Source: an uncultured Rhodospirillales bacterium
GTDB taxonomy: Bacteria > Pseudomonadota > Alphaproteobacteria > Rhodospirillales > Defluviicoccaceae
Reading direction: 5' to 3'
DNA: 36,774 nucleotides
Assembly (NCBI GenBank): GCA_937127205.1
Contig: CAKZLS010000501.1
Coordinates: forward strand, 1 to 36,774
Shown one piece after another: positions 1 through 7,567 of this stretch. Positions within the stretch are counted from its first letter, which is position 1. Each line of letters opens with the position of its first letter. The notes below the pieces were generated by a model, which saw only the letters and a list, made by a program, of their open reading frames with translations, was not told the origin of the DNA and did not search any database. The position numbers and the translations under genes were made by a program.

Positions 1-1
1 C

Positions 2-835
2 TATCCCAAATCGGGAAATACCTGGCTGAGGGCATTCCTCGCCAACTACCTGTTGAACACACCCACACCTCAGAACATCAATTCACTGTCCGAGTTCGCT
101 TTTGGCGACATGAGGGCGGACTACTACGAACAGATTTCCGGCAAACCCCAAGCCGAACTCAGTTGGCCTGAGATCAACGGTTTACGCCCCCGCGTCCACC
201 GACATTTGGCTGACGCTCATCCGGGCACCGTCCTGGTCAAGACACACAACGTGCTCTCCGCGATCGACGATATTCCGACCATCACCCCGGATGTAACTTT
301 TGGCGCCATTTACGTGGTTCGTAATCCTTTGGACGTGGCGGTTTCGTTTAGCCATCATTACGGGCTGACCCTGGATCAGGGGGCCAGGGCCATTTGCTAC
401 AAGCCATTGGAGATTCAGCCGAAAGCGGGGCATATTCTGCAGGTGGTGTCGGATTGGAGCAGCAATATCCGCACGTGGCTGAACGCGCCCGGCTTGTATC
501 TCAAGATTCTCAAGTACGAGGAGATGAAGAAATCTCCTTCGAAGGCATTTTCGAGTGTGCTCGAGTTTCTAAAAATTCCGAAAGAAAAAGAGCGCCTCAA
601 ACGGGCCATCCGGCACAGTTCGTTTAAGGTTTTGGCGGGCCAGGAGCGCCAAACGGGATTCATCGAACGGTCCCAGAATGCCGAGCGGTTTTTTCGCAAG
701 GGCGCGGTGGGAACGTGGCGACAAGAACTCGCGCCGGAACAGGTTGATCTGATCGTTGATTGCCACAAAGACATGATGCGCGAGATGGGCTACTTGTCAG
801 CCGATGGCAAACCCGTCGCATCGCCGTCGGCGTAA
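2..835 (+). CDS. Sulfotransferase domain protein, 5'-partial
   Basis: Predicted PAPS-dependent sulfotransferase, moving a sulfuryl group to a hydroxyl of an unidentified acceptor. The reading frame is open from base 2 and begins with YPKSGNTWLR, the 5'-phosphosulfate-binding loop of the family (PKSGxTWL). The true start is therefore a little upstream of the window, and the TTG at 53 is not a credible start. The 3'-phosphate-binding motif is seen as VVRNPLDVAVSFSHHYG, and near the C-terminus RKGAVGTWRQ matches the RKGxxGDWK cofactor motif. About 277 residues are visible, so almost the whole single-domain enzyme is present. It is followed on the same strand by a hydroxylase and two TPR enzymes, one also a sulfotransferase, which suggests a common modification pathway. 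The acceptor (glycan, lipid or protein) cannot be told from sequence. Confidence 0.85.
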   Translation, partial: YPKSGNTWLRAFLANYLLNTPTPQNINSLSEFAFGDMRADYYEQISGKPQAELSWPEINGLRPRVHRHLADAHPGTVLVKTHNVLSAIDDIPTITPDVTFGAIYVVRNPLDVAVSFSHHYGLTLDQGARAICYKPLEIQPKAGHILQVVSDWSSNIRTWLNAPGLYLKILKYEEMKKSPSKAFSSVLEFLKIPKEKERLKRAIRHSSFKVLAGQERQTGFIERSQNAERFFRKGAVGTWRQELAPEQVDLIVDCHKDMMREMGYLSADGKPVASPSA

Positions 836-994
836 AGACGAGCCGCCCAACCCTTTGCAGAGTGCCGAATTAAGAAAAAAATAGTCGATTTGTCGGCGAT
901 TGCTCACCGTTTGGCCTGCCACTCCCGCCATTGAAGGCGATGCTCGATAAGGATACAGTTCCGGAGTGGGAGAAACGAGCTCAAGGGAAACCGC

Positions 995-1669
995 ATGCTG
1001 CTTTGGCTACCGGGCGTGCTTACGGCGGAAGAGGTCAACCTGTTTCGCGGCATTGCCGCCGAGGGGAAGTTCAATGACGGCGCCCTGACTGCCCCTGGAC
1101 TCGGTGCATCCGGCATCAAGCGCAATGAACAACTGGCTCCCGATAACGAGAATTACGACCGTTTCTCGCGGTCTTTCGATGCCGCGTTAGACCGCAACGA
1201 AACATTCCGCACCGCCGCGGTGCCCAAGGTGCTTTATCCTCCTATTCTCTCGAGGTATCACCCCGGCATGGCGTATGGCACCCACATCGACAACCCGGTT
1301 CGCCGAAAGCCGGTGCCCATGCGGCTCGACATGTCGATTACCGTTTTCCTGAACAATCCCGACAGTTATCAGGGCGGCGAGTTGGTGGTGGAAACGCCGT
1401 ATGGTGAGAAGCAGGTGAAGCTTCCCGCCGGCGACGGCATCCTCTATCCCACGACCATGTTGCATCGGGTGGCCGAAGTGACATCCGGCGAACGGCTGGC
1501 GGCGCTTACTTGGATACAAAGTATGATCCAAGATCAATCTAAGCGATCGATGGTCTATGACCTTGCGCTGTTGACCCAATGGGCGATGAAAACGGCCCCC
1601 GAAAGCCCGCAATACCACAAATTGAACAACACGCGTGCCAATTTGATCCGGATGTGGGCAACGGACTAG
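995..1669 (+). CDS. PKHD-type Fe(II)/2-oxoglutarate hydroxylase (YbiX/PiuC family)
   Basis: A 224-residue protein of the size of E. coli YbiX, predicted to be an iron- and 2-oxoglutarate-dependent dioxygenase. The double-stranded beta-helix residues are visible: the iron ligands H97 and D99 in YGTHIDNP, the distal H157 in TTMLHRV, and R167 in SGERLAALTWIQS as the likely 2-oxoglutarate ligand. The fold is related to prolyl 4-hydroxylases, but the substrate of the bacterial family is not established. Homologues often sit near TonB-dependent siderophore receptors. Here the neighbours are two sulfotransferases and a TPR glycosyltransferase, which is unusual and hints at hydroxylation of an acceptor that is then modified further (inference). 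The ATG at 995 is preceded by an AAGGG ribosome-binding site seven bases away. The next gene starts 18 bp after the stop. Confidence 0.88.
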   Translation: MLLWLPGVLTAEEVNLFRGIAAEGKFNDGALTAPGLGASGIKRNEQLAPDNENYDRFSRSFDAALDRNETFRTAAVPKVLYPPILSRYHPGMAYGTHIDNPVRRKPVPMRLDMSITVFLNNPDSYQGGELVVETPYGEKQVKLPAGDGILYPTTMLHRVAEVTSGERLAALTWIQSMIQDQSKRSMVYDLALLTQWAMKTAPESPQYHKLNNTRANLIRMWATD

Positions 1670-1687
1670 GAGGGCCCGAAACGCCAC

Positions 1688-3316
1688 ATGACCCAGCGGC
1701 GCGGACCGACACCGCCATTTCAACCAACCAAACCGGGACACGCGGCCAGTTCTTCGACTCAGGGTCGGCTGGCCGAGGCGGTAAGACATCATCAAGCGGG
1801 CCGGCTGCAAGAGGCCGAACGTCTCTATGATGAAATTCTCAAATCCAGCCCGAGGCACCCCGACACACTGCACCTGTTGGGACTGGTCGCTTATCAGAAA
1901 GGCAACCATGAACGTGCCGAGTCGTTGATCGGCAAGGCGCTGGAAATCAATCCGGACAATCCGGCGTACAGCAACAATCTCGGAAACGTCTTCGCGGCCC
2001 AGCATCGACCGCAGGAAGCCAGCGAATTGTTCAGCCGGGCCACGGCACAGAAACCGGATTTTACCGAGGCACACAACAACTTGGGCAATGCCCTTCAGAA
2101 ATTGGACCGATGGGAAGATGCGGTTGCGGCCTACCAACGCGCCTTGGCATCGCGGCCCCGGTACGCCGAGGCGCATTCCAATCTTGGCGCCGCGCTTAGA
2201 CGGCTGGGACGGCTTGAGGAGGCTCAGGCGTCCTATGAACGTGCGCTCGAGTACAAGCCCGATTACGCCACGGCCTGGAACAACCTCGGCCTCGTGCTTC
2301 ACGAGCGGGCAAGATACGAAGAAGCCCTGCCCTACTACGACAAGGCGCTTGCTCTCGACCCGGACTACGCCGAGGCCCATGCCAACCGGGCAATCCTGCT
2401 GCTGCTGCTTGGCCGCTTCGGCGCAGGCTGGAAGGAGTATGAATGGCGATGGAAGGTGGACGGTTTCACCACGTCGCCCCGGGATCTCGGCCGGCCGCTT
2501 TGGGACGGATCGGAGCTTCGCGGCGAGACAATCCTGCTGCACGCCGAACAGGGATTGGGTTCCGCCATCCAGTTCGTTCGCTACGTATCGAGGGTTGCCC
2601 AACTCGGCGGTCAGGTGATGCTCGAATGCCCGATGCCGCTATTGGGCCTGTTTTCTTCTCTCACGGAAGGTGTGCCGGCGCCGGTGAAACGGCTGATCGT
2701 CAGAGGGGAGACGTTGCCGGAGTTCGATTTGCAGGCGCCGTTGATGAGTCTGCCGCGAATCCTCGGTACCACACTGGATACGATCCCCAACCAGGTGCCG
2801 TACCTTACCGCCGACCCGGCGGTGGCGGATGCGTGGCGTGAACGAATGGGTGCCACGGGACGACCTAAAATCGGCGTCGTCTGGGCCGGCAATCCCCGGC
2901 ACGTGAACGATCGCAACCGCTCCATGCCGTCATCTTTCCTGAGCCCGCTGCTGCACGAGACCGATGCATCGATTTTCAGTCTTCAAATTGGCGCGGCTAC
3001 GCAGGATGACGCGATTCTCGCTTCGGACCGAATTCAGGATCTCGGAAAGGAAATCAGGGACTTTGCCGATACCGCGGCGATCATCGCTAATTTGGATCTG
3101 GTCATTTCCGTTGATACGGCGGTGGCGCACCTGGCCGGCGCCATGGGGCGGCCCACCTGGATGCTGGTTCCCTTTGTTCCGGAATGGCGTTGGTTACTGG
3201 ATCGGGAGGATACCCCGTGGTATCCGACCATGCGGCTGTTTCGGCAAACAGCTCCGGGCGATTGGCGCGAGTTGATGGACCGGGTGACCGAGGCGGTGGC
3301 CGCGTTCGAGTCATAG
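1688..3316 (+). CDS. TPR protein with C-terminal GT9-like glycosyltransferase domain
   Basis: A 542-residue two-part protein. Residues about 27-245 form six or seven tetratricopeptide repeats with the usual pattern (AEAHNNLGNAL, YAEAHSNLGAAL, YATAWNNLGLVL). A linker with GWKEYEWRWK leads into a domain resembling heptosyltransferase-like family 9: ETILLHAEQGLGSAIQFVRY around 279-298, GVVWAGNPRH around 399, and LVISVDTAVAHLAGAMG around 471-487. The last motif is typical of the nucleotide-sugar side of the fold. It is probably a cytoplasmic glycosyltransferase whose TPR arm binds the acceptor, as in OGT-like enzymes, although the catalytic domain is not OGT (GT41). An AGGAGGG stands 13 bases before the ATG, a little far. 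It lies in a row with a hydroxylase and two sulfotransferases. Donor and acceptor are unknown. Confidence 0.82.
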   Translation: MTQRRGPTPPFQPTKPGHAASSSTQGRLAEAVRHHQAGRLQEAERLYDEILKSSPRHPDTLHLLGLVAYQKGNHERAESLIGKALEINPDNPAYSNNLGNVFAAQHRPQEASELFSRATAQKPDFTEAHNNLGNALQKLDRWEDAVAAYQRALASRPRYAEAHSNLGAALRRLGRLEEAQASYERALEYKPDYATAWNNLGLVLHERARYEEALPYYDKALALDPDYAEAHANRAILLLLLGRFGAGWKEYEWRWKVDGFTTSPRDLGRPLWDGSELRGETILLHAEQGLGSAIQFVRYVSRVAQLGGQVMLECPMPLLGLFSSLTEGVPAPVKRLIVRGETLPEFDLQAPLMSLPRILGTTLDTIPNQVPYLTADPAVADAWRERMGATGRPKIGVVWAGNPRHVNDRNRSMPSSFLSPLLHETDASIFSLQIGAATQDDAILASDRIQDLGKEIRDFADTAAIIANLDLVISVDTAVAHLAGAMGRPTWMLVPFVPEWRWLLDREDTPWYPTMRLFRQTAPGDWRELMDRVTEAVAAFES

Positions 3317-3408
3317 TGGTGAGTACCGGGGCAATTCGCCGCGAAGCTTCACGGCACGCATAGCCGAGACAGCGTGTGGCGATCGGACAACGGAAAGGGT
3401 CCCTTCTG

Positions 3409-5292
3409 GTGAATCGTCAGCAACGCCGTCTGCAATCGCGACACCCAAAAAGCAGATCCGGCGGCCCGGGAACAAATATCGAAAAAACGCTCATGGATGG
3501 CGCCCGATACCATCAGTCGGGGCAACTGGACAGAGCGGCCGGTCTCTATGAAAAAGTTCTGCGAAGGCAGCCCAACCATCCGGATGCCCTGCATTTACTG
3601 GGTCTGATCGCGAGCAACGGAGAAGAACACGACCGGGCGCTGGACCTGATCTCCCGTGCAATCGAAACGAATAGCGAGAATGCGGCCTACCACAACAGCC
3701 TCGGCACCGTGCTTCTCGCCCTCGATCGCGCCGGCGACGCGGAGAGCAGCTTTCGACGAGCGCTTGCTTTGAACCCAGCCTATGCGGAGGCGCACAACAA
3801 TCTTGGAAACGCGCTTCAGGACTTGGGACGCCCGGAGGAGTCGCTTTCCAGTTACAACAGCGCGGTACAATTAAATCCTCAATATGCCGAGGCTTACTGC
3901 AATTGCGGCAGAGCGTTGCAGGCGCTTGGCGAGCGCAAGGAGGCCGTTGCGGCGTTTCGCCGCGCTCTCGAATTGAAACCCGACTATGTAAAGGCGCACA
4001 GAAGTCTTGGCGAAGTGTTGTGGGAGCTTGGGCAAATGGAGGACGCTCGCGCCAGTTTCGAACGCGCCCTCGCGCTTGCGCCGGAAGATGAGGATACCTG
4101 CGTCGCGCTAGCGGCATTCTTCGAAAGATCCAGCAAACTGGAGGACGGGCTTGCCATGGCCGAGCAGGCGCTGCGCAGTCGGCCCGGGTATGTTCAGGCG
4201 CATGTCTTGGCGGCAAAGTGCGAAAAGCGGCTTGGCCGGGAACGCGAAGCGATCGATCGGCTGGAAGCCTTGAACCTTGAGAATTTGGACATTTTGGGAA
4301 CAGACGTCGCTTTGTATGAGTTGGCCGCGCTGCGCGACCGAACCGGAGACTATGAGCGCGCCTATACTGCCTATAAGAAGGCCAATGAGCTGGCCGCGGA
4401 AACCCCGCAATGGAAGCGGGTCGACAAGAACCGCTTTCCCGACCTCATCGTCGATCTCAAAACCGCCTTTACAGCCGAATGGCTCGCCTCCTGGACACCG
4501 CCGATCCCGTTTCTGGAGCGGCAACCGGTTTTTCTCATCGGATTCCCACGCTCGGGAACAACCTTGCTGGACCAGATCCTCGACGCCCATCCGTCGCTCC
4601 ATACCATGGAGGAAAAACCCGCGATCGATGTGGTCAAGCAGCGGGTGCGCGAGATGCCGGGAGGGTATCCCAATGCTCTCGCGGTCATGACAGCGGAGGA
4701 CGTAGCCGGCCTTCGGCAGATTTATTTCGCGGAAGTCGCCAGCTACATGGACGGCGTTCCTGACGGTATCCTGGTGGACAAGCATCCACTGAACATCATG
4801 GACGTTGGATTGATCCATCGCCTGTTCCCCGAGGCAAAGCTGCTTCTTGCTCTGAGACATCCCTGCGACGTCGTGCTCAGCGGTTTCATGCAATACTTCG
4901 AGCCCAATATGGCGATGGTTCAGTTCGGCTCGCTTCCGGATACCGCCAGGTTCTACCAAGGCGTGATGGGTTTATGGCAGCAGTACGAGGCGACGCTGCC
5001 GGTATCCGTTCACCCGAGCCGCTACGAGGATCTCGTAGCCGAATTCGAGCCTCAGACCCGGCGCATTCTCGATTTTCTGGAGGTGCCGTGGGACGACGCG
5101 ATCCTCGCGTACGCCGAACGGGCAAAAGGCCGCCGCATCGCGACACCCAGCTACCACCAGGTCGTTCAGCCGATCTATTCCCGTTCCGTCAGCCGGTGGC
5201 TGAACTATCGCGAACCGATGGAGCAGGTCCTGCCCATCCTGCGGCCCTTCATCGACGCCTTCGGCTACGGCGAGAACGGCAGCATCGAATAG
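3409..5292 (+). CDS. TPR-sulfotransferase fusion protein
   Basis: A 627-residue protein joining an N-terminal TPR array (about residues 30-340, with repeats such as YAEAHNNLGNALQDLG and YAEAYCNCGRALQALG) to a C-terminal sulfotransferase. The PAPS-binding P-loop is FLIGFPRSGTTLLDQIL and the 3'-phosphate motif is ALRHPCDVVLSGFMQYF. The C-terminal half resembles the group related to tyrosylprotein sulfotransferases, so a protein acceptor is possible but unproven. I chose the GTG at 3409 because it has AAAGGG nine bases upstream and gives the N-terminus MNRQQRR, common in alphaproteobacterial TPR proteins of this type. An upstream in-frame GTG at 3376 would add 11 residues. It ends 7 bp before a convergent gene. 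The TPR part is similar in style to that of the preceding glycosyltransferase, suggesting both recognise related acceptors. Confidence 0.85.
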   Translation: MNRQQRRLQSRHPKSRSGGPGTNIEKTLMDGARYHQSGQLDRAAGLYEKVLRRQPNHPDALHLLGLIASNGEEHDRALDLISRAIETNSENAAYHNSLGTVLLALDRAGDAESSFRRALALNPAYAEAHNNLGNALQDLGRPEESLSSYNSAVQLNPQYAEAYCNCGRALQALGERKEAVAAFRRALELKPDYVKAHRSLGEVLWELGQMEDARASFERALALAPEDEDTCVALAAFFERSSKLEDGLAMAEQALRSRPGYVQAHVLAAKCEKRLGREREAIDRLEALNLENLDILGTDVALYELAALRDRTGDYERAYTAYKKANELAAETPQWKRVDKNRFPDLIVDLKTAFTAEWLASWTPPIPFLERQPVFLIGFPRSGTTLLDQILDAHPSLHTMEEKPAIDVVKQRVREMPGGYPNALAVMTAEDVAGLRQIYFAEVASYMDGVPDGILVDKHPLNIMDVGLIHRLFPEAKLLLALRHPCDVVLSGFMQYFEPNMAMVQFGSLPDTARFYQGVMGLWQQYEATLPVSVHPSRYEDLVAEFEPQTRRILDFLEVPWDDAILAYAERAKGRRIATPSYHQVVQPIYSRSVSRWLNYREPMEQVLPILRPFIDAFGYGENGSIE

Positions 5293-5299
5293 TTGCTAA

Positions 5300-5923
5300 T
5301 TATCGGACAGTTCGCCCGGAGCCCGTGAACCCACCGATTCCGGCGAAACCCGCGGCGCCGCTTGAGCAAAGGCGACGGGCCGAGTCGACGTCAACCCCGC
5401 CGAGGGCGTACACGGGCAACGGGCTCCGACGCACCCAGGCGGCGAACCTGAGCGATCCGATGGCCGCGGCACCGGGGTGGCTTTTCGTTGGAAATACCGA
5501 TGATAACAGAACCGCGTTGACGCCTGCCTCGGCGGCGCTCATGATGGCCTTGAGCGAGTGAGCCGCCGCCGTGACCAGCCAGCCGTTGCGAGCACACGTC
5601 CGCCAGGTTCGCGGAGGCATTCGTGTCCGCGTTTCAGGGAGGTGGAGCCCGTGCGCACGAACGCGTGCCGCCAACGAGATATCCTCCGAAATCAACAGGC
5701 GCAATCCAAGCGCGCGGCAGCGGGCGGCAAGACGAAAAGCCAGCAATTCGCGATCCGGATCTCCGTAGTGCCGCAGGATGACCGCGCTTCCATGGGGAAG
5801 CGTTTCCACGATGGAGATTGGATCTGCCAACCTTTGACGATCGGTCATCAGAATCAGCGGCGGCAGCATCGGGTCGGGGACGCGCGGTTTGAGCCGCCGC
5901 GAGAGCTCTGCTAGGTTCGTCAT
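5300..5923 (-). CDS. Divergent ThiE/TenI-like protein
   Basis: A 207-residue protein of the thiamine phosphate synthase/TenI barrel family. Recognisable parts are LILMTDRQRLADP near the N-terminus, HGLHLPE in the middle, LLSSVFPTKSHPG and YALGGVD towards the phosphate-binding end. Typical ThiE joins the thiazole and pyrimidine phosphates. Here several residues expected for that reaction differ: the QxREK stretch reads ILRHYG and the ND before the metal site reads SED. It may be a non-canonical paralogue rather than the main ThiE (inference). The ATG at 5923 gives the family N-terminus; a longer in-frame extension to 6109 would overlap the divergent YggS gene and is rejected. No TPP riboswitch was seen upstream. 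Confidence 0.72.
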   Translation of the reverse strand: MTNLAELSRRLKPRVPDPMLPPLILMTDRQRLADPISIVETLPHGSAVILRHYGDPDRELLAFRLAARCRALGLRLLISEDISLAARVRAHGLHLPETRTRMPPRTWRTCARNGWLVTAAAHSLKAIMSAAEAGVNAVLLSSVFPTKSHPGAAAIGSLRFAAWVRRSPLPVYALGGVDVDSARRLCSSGAAGFAGIGGFTGSGRTVR

Positions 5924-5954
5924 GAGACCAACAATGGGCGCAACGGGTTTTCGA

Positions 5955-6659
5955 ATGCAAATGGTAAACCAATCATCGGAACAAGTGGACGTGCGCCGCA
6001 ATCTTCTGGCGGTCAGGGCGGAGATCGACGCCGCGGCGGCGGCAGTCGAGCGTGAGCCGAATTCCGTTACGATAATCGCGGTGAGCAAAACCAACCCGCC
6101 CGAGCGCATTCTCCCGGCGTTGGATGCGGGTCACAGGATCTTCGGCGAGAACCGGGTGCAGGAAGCGGAGGACAAGTGGCCGGCGTTGAAAGAAGCGTTT
6201 CCCGACGCGCGCTTGCATCTGATCGGTCCATTGCAGCGGAATAAGGTTCGCCGAGCTGTCCAGCTGTGTGATGTGATCGAATCGGTGGACCGCCCTAAAC
6301 TGGCGCGTTCGCTGGCCAATGCGATGGAATCGGAGGATCGCCGGCCCGACGTGCTGATACAAGTGAACACCGGTGACGAGCCGCAGAAACACGGAGCCGC
6401 TCTCGCGGACGTGGACTCATTCATTGAAGAGTGCGTGGAAACCTATGGTCTGCCGCTCAAGGGCTTGATGTGTATTCCGCCGGCAGACGAGGAGCCGTCG
6501 CTGCATTTCGCCTTGTTGCGTGAAATCGCGCGGCGGCACAACCTTCCCGAGCTTAGCATGGGGATGACCGGCGATTATCCCATAGCCGTTCGGTTTGGCG
6601 CCACCATGGTTCGCGTCGGTACGGCCATTTTTGGCCCCCGGCCGCCGCTGCCGGGTTGA
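5955..6659 (+). CDS. YggS/PLPBP family pyridoxal-phosphate homeostasis protein
   Basis: A 234-residue PLP-binding protein of the YggS (PROSC/PLPBP) family, which helps control free PLP and amino- and keto-acid balance in the cytoplasm and has no known enzymatic reaction. The PLP lysine lies in IIAVSKTNPPERI, followed by FGENRVQEAEDKW, HLIGPLQRNKVR, VLIQVNTGDEPQKHG and the phosphate-binding end LSMGMTGDYPIAVRFGATMVRVGTAIFG. All of these are hallmarks of the family. The ATG at 5955 (or the one at 5961) puts the usual short lead before VRRNLLAVRAEI. A longer frame starts at 5889 but would run into the divergent ThiE-like gene. No convincing ribosome-binding site was found, so the exact start is uncertain. 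Only about 31 bp separate it from the divergent gene. Confidence 0.92.
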   Translation: MQMVNQSSEQVDVRRNLLAVRAEIDAAAAAVEREPNSVTIIAVSKTNPPERILPALDAGHRIFGENRVQEAEDKWPALKEAFPDARLHLIGPLQRNKVRRAVQLCDVIESVDRPKLARSLANAMESEDRRPDVLIQVNTGDEPQKHGAALADVDSFIEECVETYGLPLKGLMCIPPADEEPSLHFALLREIARRHNLPELSMGMTGDYPIAVRFGATMVRVGTAIFGPRPPLPG

Positions 6660-6695
6660 TACCAACTTACGCTCCGGTCCAAACAGGCCATTGGA

Positions 6696-7409
6696 TTAGC
6701 TCAGGACGTCGATCCTCGGAGTTACACGTTGGGTGTCCGAGCGCTCGCCTTTCTCATACATGGACATGGCTAAGACTACGAGATCCGTCACATGTCCTTG
6801 TCTGACCGACGCCATCCTGTTCTCCAGCACGCCAACAGTCGGACCGGTCTTGAGAGCTTGCAACGTGTCGGCGGCGGGATCGGTCGCCAAGTGCGGCCAC
6901 TCGAGAACCTCCAGCGACGTCGGGACGGGCGCGGGCGAAGGTCTGCCGCCGGAAGCGATTTCCAGCGGGACCGTGTCCGCATCGCCCTCCGGCGGGGAGA
7001 TTGCTCCGGCGTACATTTCGGATGGTTCGCTGTCATCGATTCCCAGGAGATCGGTGGCGAACGCCAGGACATGCTCGCCAACATCGCTGCCGGTTATTTC
7101 ATCAACGACCATGTTGACCAACGAGGAGATCGCCCCCATCCAGCCACCGAACAGCGCGCCCCCGGCGATCCGCGGGATCGGGTCGATCTGGTCGTCGGCC
7201 CATTCCCGATAAAGCGTCGAAATAATCGGAATGTGCTGCAGCGGGTTGATGACGTCGAGAATATCCTCGAAGGTCAGACCATCGTCGCCGAAGGGCTCGA
7301 AACGATAGGGTTCTTCTGGCACCTTGCTCGGCGATGCCGTCGAATGATAGGCAATCGGCTGCGATCGGGCCGAATAGCCTGAAGCCGGGCTTGTCGTCGT
7401 GAGATCCAT
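6696..7409 (-). CDS. Conserved hypothetical protein, unknown function
   Basis: A 237-residue protein that I do not recognise by name. The core (about residues 45-115) contains FEDILDVINPLQHIPIISTLYREW followed by a glycine-rich hydrophobic stretch IAGGALFGGWMGAISSLVN and VDEITGSDVGEH. This pattern looks conserved and may insert in or lie against a membrane. The N-terminal 40 residues and the middle (about 130-190) are rich in Pro, Ser and acidic residues and are probably disordered. The C-terminal 50 residues are less distinctive. There is no signal peptide. GGAAG lies very close (three bases) to the ATG at 7409. It lies downstream of ribA on the same strand with a 158-bp gap, so it may be transcribed separately. 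Confidence 0.7.
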   Translation of the reverse strand: MDLTTTSPASGYSARSQPIAYHSTASPSKVPEEPYRFEPFGDDGLTFEDILDVINPLQHIPIISTLYREWADDQIDPIPRIAGGALFGGWMGAISSLVNMVVDEITGSDVGEHVLAFATDLLGIDDSEPSEMYAGAISPPEGDADTVPLEIASGGRPSPAPVPTSLEVLEWPHLATDPAADTLQALKTGPTVGVLENRMASVRQGHVTDLVVLAMSMYEKGERSDTQRVTPRIDVLS

Positions 7410-7567
7410 GATCTTCCATACTTTCGTCTGTTGCTACGTTCTACGCAAACGCAGTGCCAAACGAAAATCATGGAAAATCAGTGTGTTAAAAAGTAGCGGA
7501 TGGATTTGACGGAGAGATCACCGGGCAAAAACTTCCCGCTCCACCGACAATCTTGCCCACCCGGGCC

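Noticed and set aside
1187-2602. 471-codon minus-strand frame opposite the hydroxylase and TPR-glycosyltransferase genes
   Set aside because: Its translation has no recognisable motif and it lies wholly antisense to two clear genes; such long antisense frames are expected in GC-rich DNA.
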